DNA of 64,000 nucleotides, taken from Rhodococcus sp. 1163 (GTDB lineage: Bacteria; Actinomycetota; Actinomycetes; Mycobacteriales; Mycobacteriaceae). Numbering within the stretch: position 1 is the stretch's first letter; every line of letters starts with the position of its first letter. The position numbers and the translations under genes were made by a program. The stretch covers positions 368,034 through 432,033 of the forward strand of contig NZ_MKKX01000033.1 in NCBI RefSeq assembly GCF_002091985.1, given 5' to 3'. A model generated the notes under the pieces. That model was not told where the DNA came from, did not search any database, and worked only from the letters and a program-made list of their open reading frames with translations. This document shows, piece by piece, positions 1 to 7,884 of the stretch.

Positions 1-1155
1 AACGAACGGGCAGTGGAAATCGGTGACCTCCTCGACGCCCCGGAAGCCGACAAGGGCTTCAACCCGCACAAGGACGACGACGACATCAGCCTGTCCTCCG
101 AGGATCACGACCTTTCGGTCGACACCGACGGTGACATGGGCAGAAGAGGAGTGACGTACACCGTCGATCTCGAGCGCTCTGGATCGACTGCCGCGGGGGA
201 GTTGGCGTCGAGTACGAGCGGTGCCGTGGCAGGGACGCTCAGTTGGGACGATCCGGCGAGCATTCTGGCGTGGTTCGACGCCTACGACCCGCGCAGCGTG
301 TACGGCGACGGTACCGATTCGGGCCCGTTGTCGGCGGCTCAACTCGACCGAATCACCGACGCTGTCGAAGCATTCGTAGCTGCGCTCGCCGAGCTGACCG
401 GGACCCTCTCCACACCGGACCCGTTGGACGTCGCTGATCGTGCCACCGAGCGTCACGCCGAGATCGATCGGGCAAGCCACGAGGTGTTGCGCCGGATGCG
501 AGGCAAGCCACGTCCGAGGCCGCGGGAACACTCGCGTGGGCCCCTCGACATGCGTCGGACGGTTCGAGCGAGTCTGGGGACCGATGGCATTCCGTTTCAC
601 TTGGTGACCAGAACGCCGGTGGCGGACAAGGTCCGGCTGTTGGTTCTGGCAGATGTGTCGCTATCTGTCCGGCCGATCACGGCCTTTACGCTGCGGCTCG
701 CGCAAGCCATGCACAGGAGGGCCCATCGGTGCACAGTGATGGGTTTCGTCGACTCGCCGGTAGATGTGACCACCACACTTCTCGGTAGCACCGGCGACGG
801 TGCATTGGCAGCAGTGTTGGCCGACGAGCGTCTCGATCTCGAGGCGAGCAGCGATTACGGTAAGACGTTTGCAAATCTGCTCGACGAGTACGGCGATGTT
901 CTGAACAAGCGCACCGCTGTCATCATCGTCGGAGACGGCCGGTGCAACGGTCGACCACCGGGGATCGACCAACTCGAGAAGATCCGTTCGAAGGTGCACC
1001 GGTTGGCGTGGATCACTCCGGAGTCACGACGCTACTGGGACCAAGCGTCCTGCTCGATGGGAGAGTACGAGCGGATTTGCGATCACGTGGTCGTCGCCCG
1101 TGACGGTCAGCAGCTGACTGCTCAGGCTGCAGAGTTGGGACATGCGCTCTCCTGA
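1..1155 (+). CDS. VWA domain protein, CoxE/MadC-like (5' end possibly outside window)
   Basis: The reading frame is open to the first base of the window; a GTG at 13 could start it, but the protein probably extends upstream. After an acidic, low-complexity N-terminal part, the C-terminal half is a von Willebrand factor A domain of the CoxE type: a MIDAS-like DxSxS motif (DVSLS, near residue 214 counted from the GTG) follows a hydrophobic beta strand, and a second acidic strand end (IIVGDGRCN) lies about 100 residues later. Such proteins normally work with a MoxR/CoxD-type AAA ATPase to mature or activate metalloenzymes. The ErcA/kinase/regulator genes that follow make it resemble what I recall as the MadC family linked to mycofactocin-dependent alcohol dehydrogenases; the expected ATPase and dehydrogenase genes would lie upstream, outside the window. 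The family call is firm, the pathway link is inferred. Confidence 0.75.
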   Translation, partial: NERAVEIGDLLDAPEADKGFNPHKDDDDISLSSEDHDLSVDTDGDMGRRGVTYTVDLERSGSTAAGELASSTSGAVAGTLSWDDPASILAWFDAYDPRSVYGDGTDSGPLSAAQLDRITDAVEAFVAALAELTGTLSTPDPLDVADRATERHAEIDRASHEVLRRMRGKPRPRPREHSRGPLDMRRTVRASLGTDGIPFHLVTRTPVADKVRLLVLADVSLSVRPITAFTLRLAQAMHRRAHRCTVMGFVDSPVDVTTTLLGSTGDGALAAVLADERLDLEASSDYGKTFANLLDEYGDVLNKRTAVIIVGDGRCNGRPPGIDQLEKIRSKVHRLAWITPESRRYWDQASCSMGEYERICDHVVVARDGQQLTAQAAELGHALS

Positions 1156-1303
1156 CCGGTGAAAGCCCGTGACCTACCCGATCGGGCAGGTCACGACCCC
1201 TCCTCGCGCCCGTGGGGATGATGCTCTCCGACTCGTATGGTTGTAACGTGCATCACATACGATCCGAACACGGCTACGACAGGCATTGCAGAGGCGAGAA
1301 CCG

Positions 1304-2521
1304 ATGATCGAAGTGGCAGCGACAGGCCAGGCGCTGCACGATCTGCATTCACATCGCAGTGCGGTGGAAACACCGAGAGTCCTCAAGTTTCATGCCCCCG
1401 AGATCGTGTTCGGTCAGGGTTCATTGGGTGAAGTTGCACATTCGGCACTCCGCTTGGGCGCAAGGCGGCCGATGGTGGTCACCGACGCCGGGCTCATCGA
1501 GACAGGCTGGGTTGCCCAGCTGATCCAATCACTCGAAGACCAGGGCCTCGAACCGACTACCTGGAGCGCTCTGACGCCGAATCCCAAGGACGTCGAGATC
1601 GAAGCAGGACACGCCTCGTATCAGGAGTCCGAATGTGACGTCCTGGTGGCCATCGGGGGTGGTTCGGTCATGGATGCGGCCAAAGGAATCGCAGTTCTCG
1701 CAGGTAACGGTGGATCGATACTCGATTACGAAGGAGTGGATCGAGCTACCCGCCCGATCCCGCCGCTCGTGATGGTCCCCACGACGTCGGGTACCGGGGC
1801 CGACGTCTCGCAGTTCTGCATCGTCACCGATACTGCACGGTCGAGAAAGATCACCATCCTCGGCCGCGGGTTGGTTCCGGACATCACCGTCATCGATCCT
1901 CGTCTGTTGACCACGATGCCCGAATGGCTCAACGCAGCAACAGGTTTGGATGCGTTGACGCACGGCATCGAGGCTTTCGTCTCGCTCGGTCACAATCAAC
2001 TCACCGATCATCACGCGCTGCGGGCGGTCACCATGGTCACCTCGCATCTCGCTCGTACGATGGACGTTCCGTCGGACATCGTTGCCCGGACGTCGATGGC
2101 ACAGGCGAGTCTCGAAGCGGGACTGGCGTTCACCAATGCCATTCTCGGCGCGACACATGCGATGAGTCATCAAGTCGGTGGGCTACTGGACCTCCCGCAC
2201 GGGGTCATCAATGGAGTCCTTCTCCCGCACGTCATCAGGTTCAACGCCGAGGCGGATCCGCTTCCATATGTGGCGATCGCAACAAGCCTCGGACTCGAAG
2301 AGGCACGCGGTCCTGCGGAAGAGGCCGCCTTGGCGGTCGCAGCGCGAGTGGAGCGATTGGCGCGGCAAGTCGGGGTTCCCAAAGGCCTCGGCGACATCGG
2401 GGTGAGCGAGCACGATATCGACGTGCTCGCAACCAACGCCCTACGCGATGCATGTATGTCGACCAACCCGCGCCCGGCCACCCACCATGAGATGGCTGAA
2501 CTGTTCAGGGCAGCGCTGTGA
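1304..2521 (+). CDS. ercA: Iron-containing alcohol dehydrogenase-like regulatory protein ErcA
   Basis: A 405-residue member of the iron-dependent (type III) alcohol dehydrogenase family. The NAD-binding GGGS motif (VAIGGGSVMDAAKG), the PTTSGTG motif and the metal-ligand segments ALTHGIEA and THAMSHQVGG...LPHG are all visible, so it could be catalytic. It overlaps a histidine kinase gene by 4 bp and is followed by a response regulator; this arrangement matches ErcA of Pseudomonas, a dehydrogenase-like protein needed for ethanol signalling rather than bulk oxidation. I prefer the ATG at 1304, preceded by an AGAGGCGAG Shine-Dalgarno-like stretch, over a TTG 18 bp upstream. It may act as an alcohol/aldehyde-generating sensor component or as an ordinary 1,3-propanediol/ethanol dehydrogenase. 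Confidence 0.8.
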   Translation: MIEVAATGQALHDLHSHRSAVETPRVLKFHAPEIVFGQGSLGEVAHSALRLGARRPMVVTDAGLIETGWVAQLIQSLEDQGLEPTTWSALTPNPKDVEIEAGHASYQESECDVLVAIGGGSVMDAAKGIAVLAGNGGSILDYEGVDRATRPIPPLVMVPTTSGTGADVSQFCIVTDTARSRKITILGRGLVPDITVIDPRLLTTMPEWLNAATGLDALTHGIEAFVSLGHNQLTDHHALRAVTMVTSHLARTMDVPSDIVARTSMAQASLEAGLAFTNAILGATHAMSHQVGGLLDLPHGVINGVLLPHVIRFNAEADPLPYVAIATSLGLEEARGPAEEAALAVAARVERLARQVGVPKGLGDIGVSEHDIDVLATNALRDACMSTNPRPATHHEMAELFRAAL

Positions 2522-3864
2522 CGGCCTCGCAGCCCGATCTCTCGCTACTGACAGGCCTGAGGTCAGGCAAGAACACGTTCTACCCGCAGTATCGCGGTGC
2601 GGCAGAGCGACTGGAGCGGGTGGTCCACGCCTTGGAACTGATCTCGCGCGCGCTCGTGCGCACCGTCGACGGCCCGGAAACTCTCATCTGCGCCGTCGCC
2701 GAGGCAGCCAGGGCGCATCTGAGCGCGCAATGGGTTGTCTTCGCACTCGCCGACGGAGCATTGGGCGACGCCGGCCCGCGGCGACTCGTTCTCGGCCCTG
2801 ACGCCACCCCATTTCTCGTCGACAACGTAGAAGGCCCACCGCTGCCCGAGGACGTCGTCGAGTGCCTGGAGTCGATCAGGCTCGCGACGATCGGCGACGG
2901 GCGCGACCCCGTCATCGCGGCCCATCACGCATTCGTTCCCATCGCGCTCGACGGTGGCGTCGTCGGCGCTTTTGCGGCATGGACACCCGACCACCGTGTA
3001 CTCGACGCGACCGACTCGGCCGTTTTGAGCATTCTGGCGAGTCAAACTGCTGTTGCACTGCAGAACTCGGCGCTCTACCAGAGCCGAAGAGTCCTCCTCG
3101 AGCGCGCCGAGAGCGCCTACGCCGAGGCGCACCGGACAGCAGCCGATCTCGCGATCCGCAACGCTGAACTCGAAGCGACGCAACGCCAACTGGGCGCAGC
3201 TCATCGCCATCAGGTTCTCGACGACGAGCGTCATCGTATCGCCCGAGAACTACATGACAGTGTGACGCAGGCGGTGCTGTCGGCCGGTATGCAAATCGAA
3301 TTGTGCCGCAACGATATTCCAGCCGACGAGCGTAGAGAGCGACTCGACCTGGCGAAGGAGTTGACCCGACGGGCCGTCGAACAACTGCGTTCGGCGATCT
3401 ATGCGCTCAACCACGCGCAGGACGCCGACCGCACCTCGCTGCCGGAGATGCTCGAACAACTCTCGATCGTGCGCATGCCGGACGAATTGCGGGTGTCGTT
3501 GCGGATAGAAGGTACCCCCATCGAACTCAGTAGCGAGTGCGAGCACGGACTGCTGCGCATCGCGGGAGAGGCGTTGTTCAACACAGCCGTCCACGCTGGT
3601 GCGACGCGGGCGACGCTGCGTTTGGCCTACCGTGAAGATAACGTGCAACTGTCCGTCGCAGATGACGGCCACGGCGATCCCGCGCACCTCCGTCTGATGC
3701 TTCGGATGGCGGAGAACAACGACGTCGACGGCAGACACCGAGGCCTGGCAAACATGGCCGCGCGGGCGCGTGAGCACGGTGGCGCACTCGAAATCCGTAG
3801 GGCCCGAATCGGCGGTGTGCGCGTATCTGCGCGGATCCCGTACGAGAGAGTGAGCAACCCGTGA
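2518..3864 (+). CDS. GAF-domain sensor histidine kinase (MadS-like)
   Basis: A 448-residue kinase without membrane segments, so a cytoplasmic sensor. Residues about 45-185 form a GAF-like sensory domain, about 190-235 a coiled-coil linker, and about 236-305 a HisKA_3 dimerisation domain whose phospho-acceptor is H246 in RELHDSV. A HATPase_c domain follows, with an N-box-like region and the DDGHGDP and GLANMAARA motifs. The GTG start overlaps the ercA stop (GTGA), and its own stop overlaps the next gene in the same way, so all three are translationally coupled. It is probably the sensor of a two-component system for alcohol oxidation, comparable to the MadS or MnoS kinases of mycobacteria. The signal itself cannot be read from the sequence. 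Confidence 0.85.
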   Translation: MTASQPDLSLLTGLRSGKNTFYPQYRGAAERLERVVHALELISRALVRTVDGPETLICAVAEAARAHLSAQWVVFALADGALGDAGPRRLVLGPDATPFLVDNVEGPPLPEDVVECLESIRLATIGDGRDPVIAAHHAFVPIALDGGVVGAFAAWTPDHRVLDATDSAVLSILASQTAVALQNSALYQSRRVLLERAESAYAEAHRTAADLAIRNAELEATQRQLGAAHRHQVLDDERHRIARELHDSVTQAVLSAGMQIELCRNDIPADERRERLDLAKELTRRAVEQLRSAIYALNHAQDADRTSLPEMLEQLSIVRMPDELRVSLRIEGTPIELSSECEHGLLRIAGEALFNTAVHAGATRATLRLAYREDNVQLSVADDGHGDPAHLRLMLRMAENNDVDGRHRGLANMAARAREHGGALEIRRARIGGVRVSARIPYERVSNP

Positions 3865-4511
3865 CCGTCCATACCGACGTCGTTCGTATCGTGCTGGTCG
3901 ACGATCACGCCATTCTGCGCGACGGCCTCAGGTCCGTGTTGGAACGCGAACCGGATCTGACCATCGTCGGAGAAGCGTCGTCGAGGGGTGAAGGTCTGGC
4001 GGTGGTGGATCGGGTCGAACCGGACATCGTGCTGATGGACCTGAAATTGTCGGCGAGTTCGGACTACGAGGGCCTTGCGCTGTGTGCGCAACTGTCGGGC
4101 GCGCACCCCGGCATCGGTCTCCTGGTGTTGACCACATTTCTCGACGACCGACTGGTCGTGGAGGCAGTGCACGCGGGCGCGCGTGGATATGTTGTCAAAG
4201 ACGTCGACACCACCGAGCTAGTTCGTGCCATCCGCGCGGTGTCACGAGGTGAGAGTGCGTTCGATTCCCGGAGTGCGTCTGCAGTTGTTCGATCTCTCAA
4301 CGGGCAAGGCTCGAGCGTCGAGAGACTGACCGATCGTGAACTGGAGGTGCTGCGTCTACTTGCAACTGGACTGTCCAACAACAGTATCGGCACAAAGCTG
4401 TTCATCTCGGCGACAACGGTCAAATTTCACGTCAGCAACCTGATGCGCAAACTCGGTGTCAGCCGTCGCGCCGAGGCGGTCTATGCCGCGAGCAAGCAAG
4501 GGCTGATCTGA
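3861..4511 (+). CDS. NarL/LuxR-family response regulator (MadR-like)
   Basis: A 216-residue two-component regulator. The receiver domain (about residues 9-125) has the acidic pair DDH, the phospho-acceptor D60 in LMDLK and a conserved lysine in VVKD. A LuxR-type helix-turn-helix follows (about 153-210; LTDRELEVLRLLATGLSNNS, then TTVKFHVSN). It begins with GTG overlapping the kinase stop codon, so it is the cognate partner of that kinase. It likely activates alcohol dehydrogenase genes, perhaps the one expected upstream of this window or the mft genes themselves; targets are inferred from position only. Confidence 0.87.
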   Translation: MTVHTDVVRIVLVDDHAILRDGLRSVLEREPDLTIVGEASSRGEGLAVVDRVEPDIVLMDLKLSASSDYEGLALCAQLSGAHPGIGLLVLTTFLDDRLVVEAVHAGARGYVVKDVDTTELVRAIRAVSRGESAFDSRSASAVVRSLNGQGSSVERLTDRELEVLRLLATGLSNNSIGTKLFISATTVKFHVSNLMRKLGVSRRAEAVYAASKQGLI

Positions 4512-4533
4512 GGTTTCGGTGCGGTGCTTCGGC

Positions 4534-5370
4534 TCATACCGGAAGCAAAACGGATGCTTTGTTCAGAACCAGCCACCCGCCGTGGAATTCGGCAACTTCG
4601 AAGTCGGTATGGGTAGATCGTCCCAGTTCGATCAAGGCTGCCTCATCGAAGGTGCGTACGTGGCCATGGCAGGCGGTGGCCTCGTCTTCGAAAGGTACCG
4701 CGATGACCACCTTGGTCCGTGCGATGCGTAAGGCCTCGTCGATGATTCGCGCACCGGCGTCTGCGTCCACGTGCTCGAGGAGGTGCAAGGCCGTCACCGT
4801 GTCGACGCTGTTGTCCGCGAGCGGAACATCGGCAGCGTCACAGGTCAGCGTCTCGATGGTGACGCCAAGGTGGGGCGCGACGGTATCGAGTAGCCGCATG
4901 GTGCCGGCCGACAGATCGGTGGCGGTCACGGCATGTCCGCTCAATGCAAGGCGGAGTGGAAAGAATCCGAAACACGAACCCAGATCCAGAACCGAACCGA
5001 TCACCAAGGATTCTGCGCGCTCGTGAATGGACGCGAAATCGGCAGCTCCCGATAGCAATTCGTCGAGCGAGTTTCGGTAATACGTGGCCCATGCTTGCAC
5101 CGGATCGGCGATTGTCGATCGAACGAGGCCGACCATCACCAGTTCGAACTCCCGCTGAGACAGGTCGGCTTCGACTGCGTGTGCGGTGATCTCCCGGACG
5201 AGTCTTTCGCCGATATGCTTCGAGCTCAGTCCGTGGCGCACATCCACCGCGTCGCCGTGGCGCGTCACGCCTATGTGGCCGGGGGCTGCCTGCGGGGTGA
5301 ACGAGACTGTCGTATTTTCATGTGTCCACGAACCTGGAACGCTGGGCGCGAGGGCGTCTAGTTCGGTCAT
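4534..5370 (-). CDS. mftM: Mycofactocin oligosaccharide methyltransferase MftM
   Basis: A 278-residue class I SAM-dependent methyltransferase. Motif I is VLDLGSCFGFFPL (about residues 129-141), followed by an acidic strand end (TATDLS) and a post-motif typical of the fold (LHLLEHVDAD). MftM methylates one glucose of the beta-1,4-glucan chain on mycofactocin. The family call rests on the fold plus its position: its ATG overlaps the stop of mftR (ATGA on the minus strand), and mftA lies divergently upstream. It faces the response regulator gene tail to tail with only about 20 bp between the stops. Confidence 0.85.
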   Translation of the reverse strand: MTELDALAPSVPGSWTHENTTVSFTPQAAPGHIGVTRHGDAVDVRHGLSSKHIGERLVREITAHAVEADLSQREFELVMVGLVRSTIADPVQAWATYYRNSLDELLSGAADFASIHERAESLVIGSVLDLGSCFGFFPLRLALSGHAVTATDLSAGTMRLLDTVAPHLGVTIETLTCDAADVPLADNSVDTVTALHLLEHVDADAGARIIDEALRIARTKVVIAVPFEDEATACHGHVRTFDEAALIELGRSTHTDFEVAEFHGGWLVLNKASVLLPV

Positions 5371-6005
5371 GTCGATTCTTTCGCGTAAGTACTCGAAGCC
5401 GTCGGAGTGCTGGGAATGCCGGAATACAGCGTTCTGGTGCCGTCGGACAGAAGCTCGGCGAGGTCGAGTGTTTCATCGGTGAGCCACTGCTCGTATGCAG
5501 ACATTGCCACACCGAGAACCAGCCAGCCAACCGTTCGGGGAAAGTGATCGCTCGGGTTCGAATCCGTTCGCGCCGCCACGTATTCGGTGATGACGCCCCG
5601 CCAGCCCTCGTACATGAGCATCGAGTAACCCTGGAGCGCAGGATTTCGCAGAATCAACTCCATGCGTTGGCGATGGACCGCGCGTTCGTCCTCTGGGAAA
5701 GTGTTGAAATGCAGAAGCGCCGAGCGAATCCCGTCGGCCAGCAAGATGTCATGGGGAAGTGCCGCAAGAAGGCTGCGAAGTGCACCGAGTTGTTCGTCGA
5801 AGTCTCCCCACGGAACGGCGTTCTTGGATGGGAAATATCGAAAGAACGTGCGACGCGCGATGCCGGCGGCTTCGGCGATCTCGTCCACGCTGGTCTCGTC
5901 GAATCCGTTCCGAGCGAAGAGCTCGATGCCGAGATCGCTGATCTCACCCCTCGTTGTGGATGGGCGTCGACCTACCCGGCTGGACAGTTTCGTACGGCTT
6001 TCCAC
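5367..6005 (-). CDS. mftR: TetR-family regulator of mycofactocin genes, MftR
   Basis: A TetR repressor of about 212 residues. The N-terminal helix-turn-helix (SVDEIAEAAGIARRTFFRYF, then PSKN) and the following WGDFD are characteristic of MftR, which in mycobacteria represses the mft promoter and is relieved by acyl-CoA ligands (family knowledge). I prefer the GTG at 6005, because GGAGAG sits 5-6 nt before it on the minus strand and family members start close to the RVGRRPSTTR segment; a GTG at 6035 would add 10 residues. It is divergent from mftA and co-transcribed with mftM, which it overlaps by 4 bp. Confidence 0.88.
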   Translation of the reverse strand: MESRTKLSSRVGRRPSTTRGEISDLGIELFARNGFDETSVDEIAEAAGIARRTFFRYFPSKNAVPWGDFDEQLGALRSLLAALPHDILLADGIRSALLHFNTFPEDERAVHRQRMELILRNPALQGYSMLMYEGWRGVITEYVAARTDSNPSDHFPRTVGWLVLGVAMSAYEQWLTDETLDLAELLSDGTRTLYSGIPSTPTASSTYAKEST

Positions 6006-6045
6006 TTTTTCTCTCCGATTGGTGTCATTCTGCACTCGATGCCAT

Positions 6046-6051
6046 TATTGT
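6046..6051 (+). promoter_or_regulatory. Possible -10 box for mftA
   Basis: TATTGT fits the actinobacterial TANNNT -10 consensus and would give a leader of about 60 nt before the mftA start at 6117. No convincing -35 box at the normal distance is visible, so this is a weak prediction. Confidence 0.3.
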
Positions 6052-6078
6052 AGTGAACCAAGTCACGTCCAGTACCGG

Positions 6079-6095
6079 ATGTGGCGGATCCACAT
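6079..6095. promoter_or_regulatory. Inverted repeat in the mftR-mftA intergenic region, candidate MftR operator
   Basis: Perfect 6-bp arms ATGTGG / CCACAT flank a 5-bp spacer (CGGAT), 21 bp upstream of the mftA ATG. In a region divergent from a TetR gene this is a reasonable operator candidate, though as part of the 5' leader it could instead form a weak hairpin. Confidence 0.4.
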
Positions 6096-6116
6096 ATTTT
6101 CACCTGGAGGTAAGCG

Positions 6117-6230
6117 ATGTCCCAGAATTCGAAGACCGACGTTGTCAACGCTGCAGTGATCGAGACCGACCTCGTCGAAGAATCCCTCGTCGAAGAGGTT
6201 TCCATCGACGGTATGTGCGGCGTCTACTGA
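6117..6230 (+). CDS. mftA: Mycofactocin precursor peptide MftA
   Basis: A 37-residue precursor with an acidic, valine-rich leader and the invariant C-terminus IDGMCGVY. The last two residues, Val-Tyr, are the substrate: MftC decarboxylates the tyrosine and links it to the valine, and MftE releases the modified dipeptide that becomes the redox core. A strong GGAGG ribosome-binding site lies 6 nt before the ATG. The mftB start follows one base after the stop. The gene is too short for routine ORF length cut-offs but is unmistakable from its terminus and neighbours. Confidence 0.97.
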   Translation: MSQNSKTDVVNAAVIETDLVEESLVEEVSIDGMCGVY

Positions 6231-6231
6231 C

Positions 6232-6534
6232 ATGTCCGCACCCGTGAAGTCGTCCCAGGAAGCTGCATTGGACCTGGATGCTCGATGGGCTCTTCACCCG
6301 CAGGTGGCGCTGCGTCCCGAGTCGTTCGGGGCGCTGCTCTACCACTTCGGGACACGAAAACTCTCGTTTCTCAAGAACCGGACGATCGTGACGATCATCG
6401 AATCGTTACCCGATCATTCTGACCTGCGGTCCGCGATCACGGCTGCAGGAATCGCAGAGTCGGCGGTGCCCCAGTACACGCGCGCCCTCGCGACACTGGT
6501 CGGTTCGCACATGATCGTCCGCATCGACGCCTGA
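6232..6534 (+). CDS. mftB: Mycofactocin precursor-binding chaperone MftB
   Basis: A 100-residue RiPP recognition element protein of the PqqD-like fold. It binds the leader of MftA and presents it to the radical SAM enzyme MftC. The segment with FGALLYHFGTRKLSF near residues 35-48, followed by a hydrophobic strand and a winged-helix-like C-terminus, is typical of MftB. It starts one base after the mftA stop, which suggests coupled translation. An 87-bp gap with its own ribosome-binding site separates it from mftC. Confidence 0.93.
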   Translation: MSAPVKSSQEAALDLDARWALHPQVALRPESFGALLYHFGTRKLSFLKNRTIVTIIESLPDHSDLRSAITAAGIAESAVPQYTRALATLVGSHMIVRIDA

Positions 6535-6621
6535 TTCACCACAGCTCACCAGAGAACTCGAGCACCACGGAAGCAGCCCCTTCCATCGTCTCGCCACACC
6601 CATACCGAAGAGGACAACCCG

Positions 6622-7872
6622 ATGACCTCCATGCTTGAAAGGCCTGCGCCGCCCCCTGCGGTCGGCAAACTGGTCGATCAGTTCGAACTCGGACTCGACG
6701 CACCCATCTGTCTGACGTGGGAACTGACCTACGCCTGCAACCTGTCTTGCGTTCACTGCCTGTCCTCATCGGGCCGGCGTGACCCCAACGAGCTCTCGAC
6801 CGAGCAGTGCAAGTCGATCATCGACGAGTTGCAGAAGATGCAGGTCTTCTACGTCAATATCGGTGGCGGTGAGCCGACGGTTCGAAGCGATTTCTGGGAA
6901 CTCGTGGACTACGCGACGGCCCATCAGGTCGGCGTGAAGTTCTCCACCAACGGCGTCAAGATCGACAAGAAGGTCGCTGCCCGCCTGGCCGCATCCGACT
7001 ACGTCGATGTGCAGATTTCCATCGACGGCGCTACTGCAGAGGTCAACGATGCAGTGCGCGGACCCGGATCCTTCGACATGGCGATCCGCGCCCTCGAGAA
7101 CCTGCAGGAGGCGGGGTTCAAGGACGCGAAGATCTCTGTAGTCGTCACCCGCCACAACGTGTCACAGCTCGATACTTTCAAGGCGCTGGCGGACAAATAC
7201 GGTGCGACACTGAGGATCACGCGCCTACGCCCGTCGGGTCGTGGCGCCGATGTGTGGGACGATTTGCATCCCACGGCCGGCCAACAGCGAGAGTTGTACG
7301 ACTGGCTGGTCGCGAACGGCGAGGGCGTCTTGACCGGAGACTCGTTCTTTCACCTCTCTGCCTTCGGAGACGCGCTACCAGGCTTGAACCTGTGCGGCGC
7401 TGGGCGAGTGGTGTGCTTGATCGATCCGATCGGCGACGTCTATGCCTGCCCGTTCGCTATCCACGAGAACTTCCTCGCCGGAAACATCGTCCGCGATGCG
7501 CGTCCCGCGACAGCGACATCTGCGGCTGTGGGCGGCTTCCAAACCGTCTGGCAGACGTCCGAATTGTTCCAGGAGTTGCGGTCCCCGCAGACCTCCGGCG
7601 CGTGTACCAAGTGCGCACATTTCGATTCGTGCCGCGGTGGCTGCATGGCAGCAAAGTTCTTCACCGGCCTCCCCATGGACGGCCCTGACCCCGAATGCGT
7701 AATCGGCAACGGAGAGATGGCGTTGGCGGCGGCGGGAGAAATCCCCAAGTCCAGCGTCGACCACTCCCGTACCGGGCAGCGTAAAACACCGAGAGCGTCG
7801 GTTCCGCTCACATTGATGATGCGGCCACCGGCCAAGATCTGCGACGAGAATCCTCTCGCAGGAATGGAATAG
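6622..7872 (+). CDS. mftC: Mycofactocin radical SAM maturase MftC
   Basis: A 416-residue radical SAM/SPASM enzyme. The SAM cluster motif is C39-x3-C43-x2-C46 in TYACNLSCVHC, followed by the GGGEP motif. The C-terminal SPASM region holds the auxiliary Fe-S cysteines (CGAGRVVCL, DVYACPF, CTKCAHFDSCRGGC and DPECV). MftC first oxidatively decarboxylates the C-terminal tyrosine of MftA and then forms a C-C bond with the penultimate valine. It starts at an ATG preceded by GAAGAGGA. mftD begins 12 bp after its stop. Confidence 0.96.
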   Translation: MTSMLERPAPPPAVGKLVDQFELGLDAPICLTWELTYACNLSCVHCLSSSGRRDPNELSTEQCKSIIDELQKMQVFYVNIGGGEPTVRSDFWELVDYATAHQVGVKFSTNGVKIDKKVAARLAASDYVDVQISIDGATAEVNDAVRGPGSFDMAIRALENLQEAGFKDAKISVVVTRHNVSQLDTFKALADKYGATLRITRLRPSGRGADVWDDLHPTAGQQRELYDWLVANGEGVLTGDSFFHLSAFGDALPGLNLCGAGRVVCLIDPIGDVYACPFAIHENFLAGNIVRDARPATATSAAVGGFQTVWQTSELFQELRSPQTSGACTKCAHFDSCRGGCMAAKFFTGLPMDGPDPECVIGNGEMALAAAGEIPKSSVDHSRTGQRKTPRASVPLTLMMRPPAKICDENPLAGME

Positions 7873-7884
7873 GAACATATAGCT

